In this document: positions 55,905 through 63,407 of the stretch, piece after piece
How the letters are laid out: each line of letters begins with the position of its first letter
Numbering within the stretch: the stretch's first letter is position 1
NCBI GenBank assembly: GCA_913054135.1
Contig: CAJXJK010000006.1
Location: 62,001 to 126,000 of the forward strand
DNA from: an uncultured Flavobacteriales bacterium
GTDB lineage: Bacteria; Bacteroidota; Bacteroidia; Flavobacteriales_D; Crocinitomicaceae
Length of the DNA stretch: 64,000 nt
Direction of reading: 5' to 3'
Notes under the pieces: model-generated
The model's input: only the letters and a program-made list of their open reading frames with translations
What the model was told of the DNA's origin: nothing
The model's database searches: none
Program-made: the position numbers and the translations under genes

Positions 55905-55934
55905 TTGAATTCTTGACGACATAACTTACATTTG
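55905..55934 (+). promoter_or_regulatory. Promoter of the T9SS thioredoxin-fold gene
   Basis: TTG at 55905-55907 and TACATTTG at 55927-55934, 19 bases apart; the ATG is 23 bases downstream. Confidence 0.5.
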
Positions 55935-55957
55935 GTTAAATCTTAAAAACGAATTCT

Positions 55958-56773
55958 ATGCTTAAAAATTTACTTTGTGCTGCCTTAATTACAGGTTCAG
56001 CTTTGTCTTTTGGACAATCAACTATTTCTAACGGAACTACCGTTAATGATTTCACAGTAACAGATACTGATGGAAACGAACACAATCTTTACACAATTAC
56101 TGCTTCAGGAAAGCACGTATTCTTAGATTTCTTCTTTGATACTTGTCCTCCTTGCCAGTCAACAACTCCAATTTTTAATGAGTTACATGACAAGTACGGT
56201 TGTAATGATGGTGATATCTATTGTATTTCAATCAATAACGGAACAGATAATGATGCTGCCGTAATTGCATTTGAAAACACTTATGGTGGAACATACAATC
56301 ATTCACCTGCTGCTTCTGATGATGGAGGTGCTGGAACAGTAAACACTTATTTTGGAGTAACATCTTTCCCAACTTTCGTATTGATTGGGCCTGACAATAA
56401 GATGATTGCAAATGACATATGGCCAATTAGTGATGTTGGTACTTTTGAAGCTGCTCTTCCTTCAGGAACGAACCCAACGGTTCAAGCTTGTACTTTCGCG
56501 GGTGTTGAAGAAGCTAACGTTTCTGCACTTTCTGTATTTCCAAATCCAACAAATGCACAGCTTAACTTAAGCTTCACTGCTCAAAGTGCTGCAACTGCAA
56601 AAGTTTCAATTTTCAACTTAGTTGGACAAGAAGTAATGACTTCTACTTATGAAACTACAACTGGACAAAATCAAGCACAATTAGATGTTGCTGATTTAGC
56701 TAACGGACAGTACATTGCACAAATCACTTTAGCAAATGAAACTACTCAAGTGAAATTCAATGTTCAAAAATAA
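55958..56773 (+). CDS. Secreted thioredoxin-fold (TlpA-like) protein with T9SS type A domain
   Basis: 271 residues. Signal peptide (ends SFGQ). A TlpA/AhpC-type thioredoxin domain (~25-175) has the redox motif C63-P-P-C66 (FFDTCPPCQST), the cis-proline loop SFPTFVLIGPD and an N-terminal VNDFTVTDTDGNEHNLY strand. The last ~80 residues form a type A T9SS sorting domain (VFPNPTNAQLNLSF ... IFNLVGQEVM ... LANGQYIAQI). The protein should be exported and attached at the surface with an oxidising or reducing thiol function. Own promoter and terminator. The domain combination is found in some flavobacteria. Confidence 0.92.
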   Translation: MLKNLLCAALITGSALSFGQSTISNGTTVNDFTVTDTDGNEHNLYTITASGKHVFLDFFFDTCPPCQSTTPIFNELHDKYGCNDGDIYCISINNGTDNDAAVIAFENTYGGTYNHSPAASDDGGAGTVNTYFGVTSFPTFVLIGPDNKMIANDIWPISDVGTFEAALPSGTNPTVQACTFAGVEEANVSALSVFPNPTNAQLNLSFTAQSAATAKVSIFNLVGQEVMTSTYETTTGQNQAQLDVADLANGQYIAQITLANETTQVKFNVQK

Positions 56774-56793
56774 TTAGAGAATTATAATTATTG

Positions 56794-56830
56794 AAACCGC
56801 CTTGGCTTTGCTGCTGAGGCGGTTTTTTTT
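56794..56830 (+). terminator. Terminator after the T9SS thioredoxin-fold gene
   Basis: AAACCGCCT / AGGCGGTTT stem (9 bp) with a 14-base loop, followed by a T8 run that overlaps the end of the convergent gene. Confidence 0.88.
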
Positions 56831-57287
56831 ATTTCAAATTCACGAAGACCTCTCCAAATTCTGTCCAAAACTCATCTAACTTTTTAAAGTTGATCTTTAA
56901 AAAAAGATGCATTTTATCCCAGTCGTCCCTATTCCATAGATGACATCCATCCTTACTCACAGATATTCGACTTACCGTTTTTCCGTTTGTGTGCTCAAAA
57001 GATTCAATCCAAATCAAATCTTTAAACTTCTCGGTCAAAATATTGTTGAATTCTAAGAATTGCTCCCAATAAAGACTTCTAATTCCGTCATCAGGGAATT
57101 GAAGATCAATACACAACCTGGCTCCTTCTTCGTCTGCCTCCATCCTGAAATACAAATGTTTAACACTTGTATTGTAATTCATCCACTTAACTTTTGAGCC
57201 GTGAGGATTGGTTATATTCTCTAATTGTTTCTCTAGTTTGTTCCAGAATTCAATTCTCAAATTTTTCTTTTCTTCTTTTGAAAGCAT
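56829..57287 (-). CDS. DUF4268-family protein
   Basis: 152 residues, soluble and acidic/basic mixed, no signal peptide. It matches the DUF4268 pattern I know from Bacteroidota: an opening helix LRIEFWNKLEKQLENI, the beta strand KHLYFRMEADEEGARLCIDLQ (quoted in two parts: KHLYFRMEADEEG and ARLCIDLQFPD), WEQFLEFNNIL and the C-terminal DKMHLFLKINFKKLDEFW. In other proteins this domain appears at the end of restriction-type or nuclease proteins; here it stands alone and its role is unknown. It faces the thioredoxin gene end to end, sharing the terminator region. Confidence 0.75.
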   Translation of the reverse strand: MLSKEEKKNLRIEFWNKLEKQLENITNPHGSKVKWMNYNTSVKHLYFRMEADEEGARLCIDLQFPDDGIRSLYWEQFLEFNNILTEKFKDLIWIESFEHTNGKTVSRISVSKDGCHLWNRDDWDKMHLFLKINFKKLDEFWTEFGEVFVNLK

Positions 57288-57363
57288 AGCACGAAATTAC
57301 TAATTCTGAGAAAAGTCTTCGCAAGACATGAGTAATATCAGCACGCACGCATCACATTGAACC

Positions 57364-57371
57364 TACCTTTG
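57364..57371 (+). promoter_or_regulatory. -7 promoter element of the 57391 gene
   Basis: TACCTTTG, 19 bases before the ATG at 57391. Confidence 0.5.
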
Positions 57372-57390
57372 AAAGAAAATAAAAACAAAC

Positions 57391-57810
57391 ATGAGTCAAT
57401 CAACACAAGTAAATCAAGGAGAAATATTAGTAAGTTTTAAAACTCCAACAACAGGAAAACTTTCATTCAGAGATCTAGGAATTAAAGATGAGAACTATAA
57501 ATTAGAAGGTGGTTTTTTAAGAATGGTATTCGATTTTGAAGGAATAGGAGAACATAGTTACTTCAAAGTTCCTACAATCGAGATTGCTTACAAAGAAGAA
57601 GTGGCTGAAACTCATTGGCAATGTGACTTCAATGAAGAAACAATTGTAGATAAAACGGACCACCATGGTCATTCTACAGTTGTATTGCTTGACAGAAAAA
57701 AGATTTCAAGCCTTGAACATCACCATCAAAACAAATTGGTTCTACATGCTGAGTTTCCAACAACAGCACACTTAGATATCGATAAGTCTTACGTGAATTT
57801 CTTTAAATAA
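57391..57810 (+). CDS. Soluble histidine-rich small protein, unknown function
   Basis: 139 residues, no signal peptide or membrane segment, mostly beta strands (GEILVSFKTPTTGKLSFRDL, GGFLRMVFDFEGIGEHSYFK). A cluster of histidines (KTDHHGHSTVVLL, SSLEHHHQNKLVLHAEF) could bind metal but no known site is recognised. The sequence is regular and starts after a good promoter element, so the gene is likely real. I do not recognise the family. Confidence 0.65.
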   Translation: MSQSTQVNQGEILVSFKTPTTGKLSFRDLGIKDENYKLEGGFLRMVFDFEGIGEHSYFKVPTIEIAYKEEVAETHWQCDFNEETIVDKTDHHGHSTVVLLDRKKISSLEHHHQNKLVLHAEFPTTAHLDIDKSYVNFFK

Positions 57811-57825
57811 TTAATGAAGCAGTAT

Positions 57826-58047
57826 TCATCCTGCCCAGGCTGAGTAATGCTTTTCATCAACTTTTTCATAATAGTTTCCATGGCATGTAATCATGTCTTG
57901 GATTCTTAGTTTCTCAGGGTATTGAATTGCCATTACCAATTCAACATTCAGCCTACCCTTCACTTTAGTAATTTCATGAAACTCTTCATCTGATACAATT
58001 TTGTAGTAGATGTCCTTTCCAATCAATTTTCGGTAATAAGGGAACAT
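57826..58047 (-). CDS. Small soluble protein, unknown function
   Basis: 73 residues (MFPYYRKLIGKDIYYKIVSD, then beta strands with a single cysteine in DMITCHGNYYEKVDEKHY). No signal peptide. It converges with the 57391 gene and is divergent from the TPR gene. Its codon pattern and the tight fit between neighbours support a real gene, but nothing identifies a function. Confidence 0.5.
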   Translation of the reverse strand: MFPYYRKLIGKDIYYKIVSDEEFHEITKVKGRLNVELVMAIQYPEKLRIQDMITCHGNYYEKVDEKHYSAWAG

Positions 58048-58055
58048 AGAATTAT

Positions 58056-58063
58056 TAAATTTG
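58056..58063 (+). promoter_or_regulatory. -7 promoter element of the TPR gene, leaderless arrangement
   Basis: TAAATTTG, then CATC and the ATG at 58068. Confidence 0.5.
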
Positions 58064-58067
58064 CATC

Positions 58068-58739
58068 ATGGATGACAAATCTCATTATGATGCTGGTCTA
58101 GCCAAAGTTAATGAAAATCTCTTCGAGTCTGCTATTGAAGACTTCACGAAGGCGATTGCATTAAACCCTAACAATCCACATTATTTCAATCAAAGAGCAG
58201 TTTGCTACCTCAATATCAACAAATTTGATTTGAGTCTTTTTGACATGAATAAATCTATTGAACTAGATGATAAATACGCCTACTTCTATTCTTGTCGAGG
58301 ATTTTTGAAGACGAAGATGAAAGACATGGAAGGCGCTATAGATGATTATGAAGAGTCATTAGAGCTAGATCCTCAAAATGATATCACCTATAATAACATG
58401 GCCTTGGCTTTGGAGTCTATGGGGAACATGAACAAAGCTCAAAAGTATTACAAGAAGAGTAATGAGATTCTTGGATATGACCCTGAGAAGAGAGAACTGA
58501 ACGAAGAGCAGACATACATGGTTGATAAAGAAGAATCTACTTCTGAGACTGCAAAAACCGAGCCTTCTGAATCTAAGCTCAAAGAACATATAGATCAAGT
58601 GAATACTGAAAACGAAGAAGCTAATTCTGAAGAAAAAAAGAAGATTGCCAAAGAAGTGTTTACAAAGAAGTCAACTTTTAAAGAGTTTTTAGGATTTATA
58701 AAGAACGGCTTTAAACTGGATAAGGATGACCAAGACTGA
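58068..58739 (+). CDS. TPR-repeat protein
   Basis: 223 residues, cytoplasmic. Three to four tetratricopeptide repeats fill residues ~5-140 (SAIEDFTKAIALNPNNPHYF; LSLFDMNKSIELDDKYAYFYS; AIDDYEESLELDPQNDITY; NKAQKYYKKSNEILG, quoted in parts below twenty). A charged, glutamate/lysine-rich tail (~145-223) follows, ending KNGFKLDKDDQD. TPRs bind partner proteins; the partner is unknown. The gene overlaps nth by 14 bases, so the two are co-transcribed. Confidence 0.8.
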   Translation: MDDKSHYDAGLAKVNENLFESAIEDFTKAIALNPNNPHYFNQRAVCYLNINKFDLSLFDMNKSIELDDKYAYFYSCRGFLKTKMKDMEGAIDDYEESLELDPQNDITYNNMALALESMGNMNKAQKYYKKSNEILGYDPEKRELNEEQTYMVDKEESTSETAKTEPSESKLKEHIDQVNTENEEANSEEKKKIAKEVFTKKSTFKEFLGFIKNGFKLDKDDQD

Positions 58740-59373
58740 GCGAGCAAATTATGTGGTGGAAGAACTAGAAAAGCTCTATCCAACAGTTGACGTCCCTCTC
58801 GACCACAAAGATCCCTACACTCTTTTGGTTGCCGTTTTGCTGTCAGCCCAGTGCACTGACGTTAGAGTTAATAAAATTACCCCTCTCCTATTCAAAAGAG
58901 CTGACAACCCTTATGACATGATCAAAATGTCAATTGAAGAAATCAGAGAAATAATTAAGCCATGCGGATTATCTCCTATGAAATCAAAGGGAATATTCGG
59001 TTTGTCTCAGATTCTAATAGATAAGCATAATGGTGAAGTTCCAAAAAGCTTTGAAGATTTAGAAGAATTACCCGCAGTTGGTCACAAAACGGCCTCTGTA
59101 GTAATGGCTCAAGCTTTTGATATCCCAGCTTTCCCTGTTGATACACACATTCATAGATTGATGATTCGTTGGGGATTAACTAATGGTAAGAATGTCGTTC
59201 AAACTGAAAAAGATGCCAAGAAGCTTTTCCCAAAAGAGAAATGGAATAAACTTCACGTTCAAATCATCTATTATGGCAGAGAATACTCACCATCACGATC
59301 ACCAAAGCTAAGTGTAGACTATATTACTAGAGAAATTGGGACTAAAAAAGTATTGAAAGATTATAAGCCTTAG
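58726..59373 (+). CDS. nth: Endonuclease III (Nth), apparently without the [4Fe-4S] cluster motif
   Basis: 215 residues. Helix-hairpin-helix DNA glycosylase/lyase with catalytic lysine K121 (LPAVGHKTASVVM) and catalytic aspartate D139 (FPVDTHIHRLMIRWG), matching E. coli K120 and D138, and the N-terminal VLLSAQCTDVRVNK motif. It would remove oxidised pyrimidines from DNA. The usual C-terminal C-x6-C-x2-C-x5-C iron-sulfur motif is absent: after IIYYGREYSPSRSPKLSVDY there is no cysteine. The protein is otherwise complete, so it is likely a cluster-free variant. It overlaps the TPR gene by 14 bases. Confidence 0.93.
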   Translation: MTKTERANYVVEELEKLYPTVDVPLDHKDPYTLLVAVLLSAQCTDVRVNKITPLLFKRADNPYDMIKMSIEEIREIIKPCGLSPMKSKGIFGLSQILIDKHNGEVPKSFEDLEELPAVGHKTASVVMAQAFDIPAFPVDTHIHRLMIRWGLTNGKNVVQTEKDAKKLFPKEKWNKLHVQIIYYGREYSPSRSPKLSVDYITREIGTKKVLKDYKP

Positions 59374-59440
59374 CTCTAGAATTCACTATTAGTTGTTGAA
59401 AGCTAAATCTCGTCTCATTCAATCAAACTCTTTCTATTTC

Positions 59441-59448
59441 TAAATTTG
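59441..59448 (+). promoter_or_regulatory. -7 promoter element of the DivIC/FtsB-like gene, leaderless arrangement
   Basis: TAAATTTG, then TGTC and the ATG at 59453. Confidence 0.5.
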
Positions 59449-59452
59449 TGTC

Positions 59453-59737
59453 ATGCAAAAAGTATGGTCGTACCTGAAGAACAAGTGGATTCTATCCACC
59501 ACTTTAGTTGTGTTATATATCTTAATTCTGCATGACACTGACATCTTCTCACTCAAAAGCAGAATGGACAAAGCCGACGAGCTTGAGTTAGAGATTGAAT
59601 ATAAAAAAGAAGAGATCAAAGCGCTAAAAATTGCTCTTGAAGATTTAGATGATCCTAGAGAACTAGAGCGCTATGCAAGAGAAGAACACTATTTCAAAAA
59701 ACCAACTGAAGATCTCTTTATTGTCTCCTTTGAGTAG
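59453..59737 (+). CDS. DivIC/FtsB-family septum formation initiator
   Basis: 94 residues: a short cytoplasmic start (VWSYLKNKW), one membrane helix (ILSTTLVVLYILIL), then a coiled coil (KADELELEIEYKKEEIKALK) and the typical ending LEDLDDPRELERYAREEHYF followed by KKPTEDLFIV, matching the DivIC motif with an E-R-x-A-R-E core. These proteins form part of the divisome with FtsL and FtsQ in the periplasm. Short single-gene unit with its own promoter; another divisome gene is not adjacent. Confidence 0.88.
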   Translation: MQKVWSYLKNKWILSTTLVVLYILILHDTDIFSLKSRMDKADELELEIEYKKEEIKALKIALEDLDDPRELERYAREEHYFKKPTEDLFIVSFE

Positions 59738-59785
59738 TTCGTCTTAATTTCTGTTAAAACGCAACATTCATGCTAATCGATTCGT

Positions 59786-59793
59786 TATCTTTG
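59786..59793 (+). promoter_or_regulatory. -7 promoter element of the 59810 gene
   Basis: TATCTTTG, 16 bases before the ATG at 59810. Confidence 0.5.
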
Positions 59794-59809
59794 AACAAAA
59801 AATCATCAA

Positions 59810-60592
59810 ATGGCTAAGGCTATATTAACAATTTCCTTTTTTATTTCTGTTATCTCATTTGGACAAAGCATTTTGTTAAATGAAACTTTCTCTACTGGAA
59901 TCCCAGCTACTTGGGCAATTGTAGATGAAGATGGCCAAACACCAAATGCTGCAGTTAGTCAATTTACTGACGGTTTTATTTGGTATCAAACCCCTGAAGA
60001 TTCTTCAGCAGCAAGCTCATCATATTTTGACACAAGTACGTCTGCTGCAAATGACTATTTGATTCTACCAAAACTTAGTCTTTTGACCGTAACTAAATTG
60101 AGTTGGGAAGCTCGTTCGGTTGATGCATCTTACCCTGAAAGCTACCACGTTTTACTATCTACTACTGACTCGTTGACATCAAGCTTTACCGATACCCTGT
60201 TGACAGTAGATGGTGAAAATTATCTTTGGAACAGAAAAAGCATTCTTTTAGACACAATGGGGTTTGCAAACCAAGATGTATACATTGCATTCAATAACTA
60301 TACGACAGAAGGATTCATATTAGAAATAGATGATGTTTTGGTTGAAGCTTCTGATAACGTAGGCATTGAAGAGGCAGTTGAACTTTTTAAGTTTTATCCG
60401 AATCCTGCAAGTGATTTTCTAAGCTTAGAAATTAGCGAACCTTTTGATGGACAAATTATTGACCTGAACGGAAAAGTGATTCTTAACTTCAATTCAACCG
60501 AGGTTGATGTCTCAAATATTAGTTCAGGAAACTATATTCTTTCTGTTTCTACCCAATCTAATATTCAAAGATCTAGCTTGATCATATATTAA
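59810..60592 (+). CDS. Secreted choice-of-anchor J protein with T9SS type A sorting domain
   Basis: 260 residues. Signal peptide (ends SFGQS). Residues ~20-175 have the cleaved-adhesin/choice-of-anchor J beta-sandwich pattern: LNETFSTGIPATWAIVDEDG, then ANDYLILPKLSL and IAFNNYTTEGFILEIDDV, quoted as pieces. The last ~75 residues are a type A T9SS domain (FYPNPASDFLSLEIS ... IIDLNGKVILNF ... ISSGNYILSVSTQ). It should be exported to the surface; such domains often bind carbohydrate or serve as adhesins. Own promoter. Confidence 0.9.
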   Translation: MAKAILTISFFISVISFGQSILLNETFSTGIPATWAIVDEDGQTPNAAVSQFTDGFIWYQTPEDSSAASSSYFDTSTSAANDYLILPKLSLLTVTKLSWEARSVDASYPESYHVLLSTTDSLTSSFTDTLLTVDGENYLWNRKSILLDTMGFANQDVYIAFNNYTTEGFILEIDDVLVEASDNVGIEEAVELFKFYPNPASDFLSLEISEPFDGQIIDLNGKVILNFNSTEVDVSNISSGNYILSVSTQSNIQRSSLIIY

Positions 60593-60691
60593 CCCTTTCT
60601 TACACCATTTAAGCCACTAATATAATTCGGCTTCATTCTTGCCACAAAGTATAATGAATAGTGTATTTTTACGCTTCAAATTATACGATAC

Positions 60692-62833
60692 ATGAAAAGA
60701 ATATCATTAGCACTTTTAGTTTTATTATCAATTCAATCTTTTGCAGATGAAGGGATGTACATGCCTTTCTCACTAAAGAAGAACTATAAAGACATGGTCA
60801 AATCTGGCCTTGAAATGTCTTACAAAAAAATGTACGACACCAAAAAACCTTCAATCAAAGATGCTATCGTTTCTTTAGGAGGATTTTGTACAGCAGAAAT
60901 CATTTCTTCTCAAGGATTAATGCTGACCAATCATCACTGTGGTTATGATGCGATTAGAGAAAACTCTACTCCTGAAAATGACTTTTTAACTGATGGATTT
61001 TGGGCTGCAAACCATGATGAAGAAAGACCTATCCCAGGCCTAACTGCATCAATAGTCGTTGAAATGAGAGATGTTACCAAACAAGTGAAAGCGGTATTGA
61101 GAGATGGCATGGATGAGGATGAAAGAAATCTTGCTATCAAGAAAATTTCAACTGAATTGGCTAAAGAAGCTATTGAAGGAACTGACTATGACGCCTATGT
61201 TGAGTCATTCTTTGAAGGAAATGAATTCTACTTAGTGATCAATGAAGTATTCAAAGATGTGAGATTGGTAGGAGCTCCGCCATCTGCTATCGGAAAATAC
61301 GGAGGAGACACAGACAACTGGATGTGGACAAGACACACAGGAGATTTTTCAATGTTTAGAATTTATGCAAATCAAGAAAACAAACCTGCAGGATTCGCAA
61401 TGGATAATAAGCCTTACACTCCTAAACATCACTTACCAATCAATATTGGTGGAATCGAAGAAGGTGATTTCTCATTTGTAATGGGATACCCTGGATCAAC
61501 TGATAGATATCTGACTTCGCATGGGGTTGAAAACGCTATTGAAAGAGATCAACCAAGCAGAGTGAAAATTAGAGGAAAGAAACTAGAGCTGATGAAAGAA
61601 GATATGAAAGCTAGTGATGCTGTGCGTCTTCAGTATGCATCAACTTATGCTCAGGTGAGTAACTACTGGAAATACTTTATGGGGCAATCTGAACAGCTTA
61701 AGAAAAATGGAGTTCTTGACAAAAAGAAAACTATTGAACAACAGTTTTCAGATTGGATTAAAGAAAAGGAATCTAAAAGAGGTCCGAAATACGGAAATGT
61801 ATTGAAAGACATGGAGGATGCCCACAAGGTGTTAGATGCGGTCAACCCTACTTCAGTATACTACTTTGAATCTGTCTATTCTATTAGTGTTAACAAATTC
61901 ATGGTCAATCACTTTAGGCTAAATATGGCATTAAACGAAGAAGAAATTGACGAAGAAAAACTAAAAGGACTTTCTGAAAAACTCTCAGCTTCAAGCACGG
62001 AGTTTTGGGAAAAATTCAATGCACCAACTGAGCAAAAACTATTAACTGCAATGTTTCAAATGTACATAGCAGATGTTCCTAAAGATCAATTACCTGCTAA
62101 GATGGATAGCTTAGTTGAAAAGAACGGATCAATAGAGAAACTTGTTAGCGAAGCCTTTAAAAACTCAGCTTTCACTGACAAAGCGCGTTATGAGGAATTT
62201 ATAAAAAATCCGACAAAATCTGTTTTAGCAACTGATGATTTATTTCAATTGAACATGATGCTATTAGACAACTTCCAATACGTATCAAGAGGTCCGGCAA
62301 TAAATCAAGCTAGAGCCAAATTGACGCAAGCAAACAGATTATTCATTGAGGCATTGAGAGAAATGAATCCGAAAAAAATGTACTATCCAAATGCGAATTT
62401 TACTTTGAGATTAACTTACGGAAACATACTTTCATACAAGGCTCAAGGTAATGATTACGACTACTACACTACAATAGAAGGATTAATGGAAAAAGAAGAT
62501 CCTAACAATGATGAATTCATTGTTCCTTCGAAACTGAAAGAGCTTTATGAAGCTAAAGATTACGGCAGATACGGTAAAGATGGAACATTGTGGGTAAACT
62601 TCATTTCAAACAATGACATCACCGGTGGAAATTCTGGCTCGCCTGTAATGAACTCTAGAGGAGAATTAATAGGTTGTGCTTTTGATGGAAACTGGGAAGC
62701 AATGAGCGGAGATATAGCTTTTGAAAAAGACTTTCAAAGAACTATTAGTGCTGACATCAGATATATTTTATTCGTTATTGATAAGTATGCAGGCGCAACT
62801 CACTTAATTGATGAGATGACAATTGTAGATTAA
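60692..62833 (+). CDS. S46-family dipeptidyl-peptidase (DPP7/DPP11-like)
   Basis: 713 residues with a signal peptide (ends SFADE). Catalytic residues: histidine in MLTNHHCGYDAI (residues ~78-88), a likely aspartate near GGDTDNWMWTRHTGDF and serine S648 in GGNSGSPVMNSRGELIG. The S1-pocket position follows FDGNWEAMSGDIAFE; glycine at that place, as here, is the DPP7 form, whereas DPP11 has arginine, so DPP7-like specificity (hydrophobic residues) is favoured. The enzyme cuts dipeptides from the N-terminus of peptides in the periplasm, serving amino-acid nutrition. Ends at a strong terminator. Confidence 0.93.
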   Translation: MKRISLALLVLLSIQSFADEGMYMPFSLKKNYKDMVKSGLEMSYKKMYDTKKPSIKDAIVSLGGFCTAEIISSQGLMLTNHHCGYDAIRENSTPENDFLTDGFWAANHDEERPIPGLTASIVVEMRDVTKQVKAVLRDGMDEDERNLAIKKISTELAKEAIEGTDYDAYVESFFEGNEFYLVINEVFKDVRLVGAPPSAIGKYGGDTDNWMWTRHTGDFSMFRIYANQENKPAGFAMDNKPYTPKHHLPINIGGIEEGDFSFVMGYPGSTDRYLTSHGVENAIERDQPSRVKIRGKKLELMKEDMKASDAVRLQYASTYAQVSNYWKYFMGQSEQLKKNGVLDKKKTIEQQFSDWIKEKESKRGPKYGNVLKDMEDAHKVLDAVNPTSVYYFESVYSISVNKFMVNHFRLNMALNEEEIDEEKLKGLSEKLSASSTEFWEKFNAPTEQKLLTAMFQMYIADVPKDQLPAKMDSLVEKNGSIEKLVSEAFKNSAFTDKARYEEFIKNPTKSVLATDDLFQLNMMLLDNFQYVSRGPAINQARAKLTQANRLFIEALREMNPKKMYYPNANFTLRLTYGNILSYKAQGNDYDYYTTIEGLMEKEDPNNDEFIVPSKLKELYEAKDYGRYGKDGTLWVNFISNNDITGGNSGSPVMNSRGELIGCAFDGNWEAMSGDIAFEKDFQRTISADIRYILFVIDKYAGATHLIDEMTIVD

Positions 62834-62860
62834 CTATTAATAAAGTATTAGATACTAAAT

Positions 62861-62890
62861 GGTCAACAATCACTGTTGGCCTTTTTTTTT
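62861..62890 (+). terminator. Terminator of the S46 peptidase gene
   Basis: GGTCAACA / TGTTGGCC stem (one G-T pair) with a 5-base loop, then a T9 run. Confidence 0.88.
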
Positions 62891-63407
62891 ATGCCCTATG
62901 ACGATCGTCCATGGCATCTTCAAAGGCTCCTCGGTTCATCCACTCTTGCTCATATATATGATCAATAAGTTTTTCAATTCTAGGATTAAACTTTGAGCTA
63001 ATTCCGTTATCATCAACGAACATAATGGCTTCTGAAAATGACTTCTGAATACTTTTGTAAAAAGCATCTTGCTTTGAAGGATACTCTGCATTGAAGGTAA
63101 TAGCCACTTCCATATTATAAATCATAAGGTCAGCTACGATTGATGCCTCTACCCCTAACTTTATAAATTCCTTTATCTTTTTGTGAGCAACCGATCTTCG
63201 CTTTTTCGGTTTTCTTGTTCCAGGCGGGAAATACTCTTTAGAAATTCGAAACTTAGCTTCATCAAGCATCTTATCTTCTTTAGGATTGAAGACAAATGAA
63301 TAAAAATCTTTAACCTCTTTTAAACGGTCATGTAATTCAAGTACTTGAAGTTCTAATTCTTGCTTTGATAAGCCTTCTAGATATTGCTTTAGCTTTCTTT
63401 TACTCAT
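62889..63407 (-). CDS. DUF6155-family protein
   Basis: About 172 residues from the ATG at 63407 (MSKRKLKQYLEGLSKQELEL), chosen because it matches the family start and overlaps the upstream gene by 8 bases. The conserved block VKDFYSFVFNPKEDKMLDE, the RKPKKRRSVAHKKIKEFI basic helix and the YPSKQDAFYKSIQKSFSEA motif fit DUF6155. Cytoplasmic, mainly helical, unknown role. Probably co-transcribed with the gene at 63400-64000. Confidence 0.75.
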   Translation of the reverse strand: MSKRKLKQYLEGLSKQELELQVLELHDRLKEVKDFYSFVFNPKEDKMLDEAKFRISKEYFPPGTRKPKKRRSVAHKKIKEFIKLGVEASIVADLMIYNMEVAITFNAEYPSKQDAFYKSIQKSFSEAIMFVDDNGISSKFNPRIEKLIDHIYEQEWMNRGAFEDAMDDRHRA

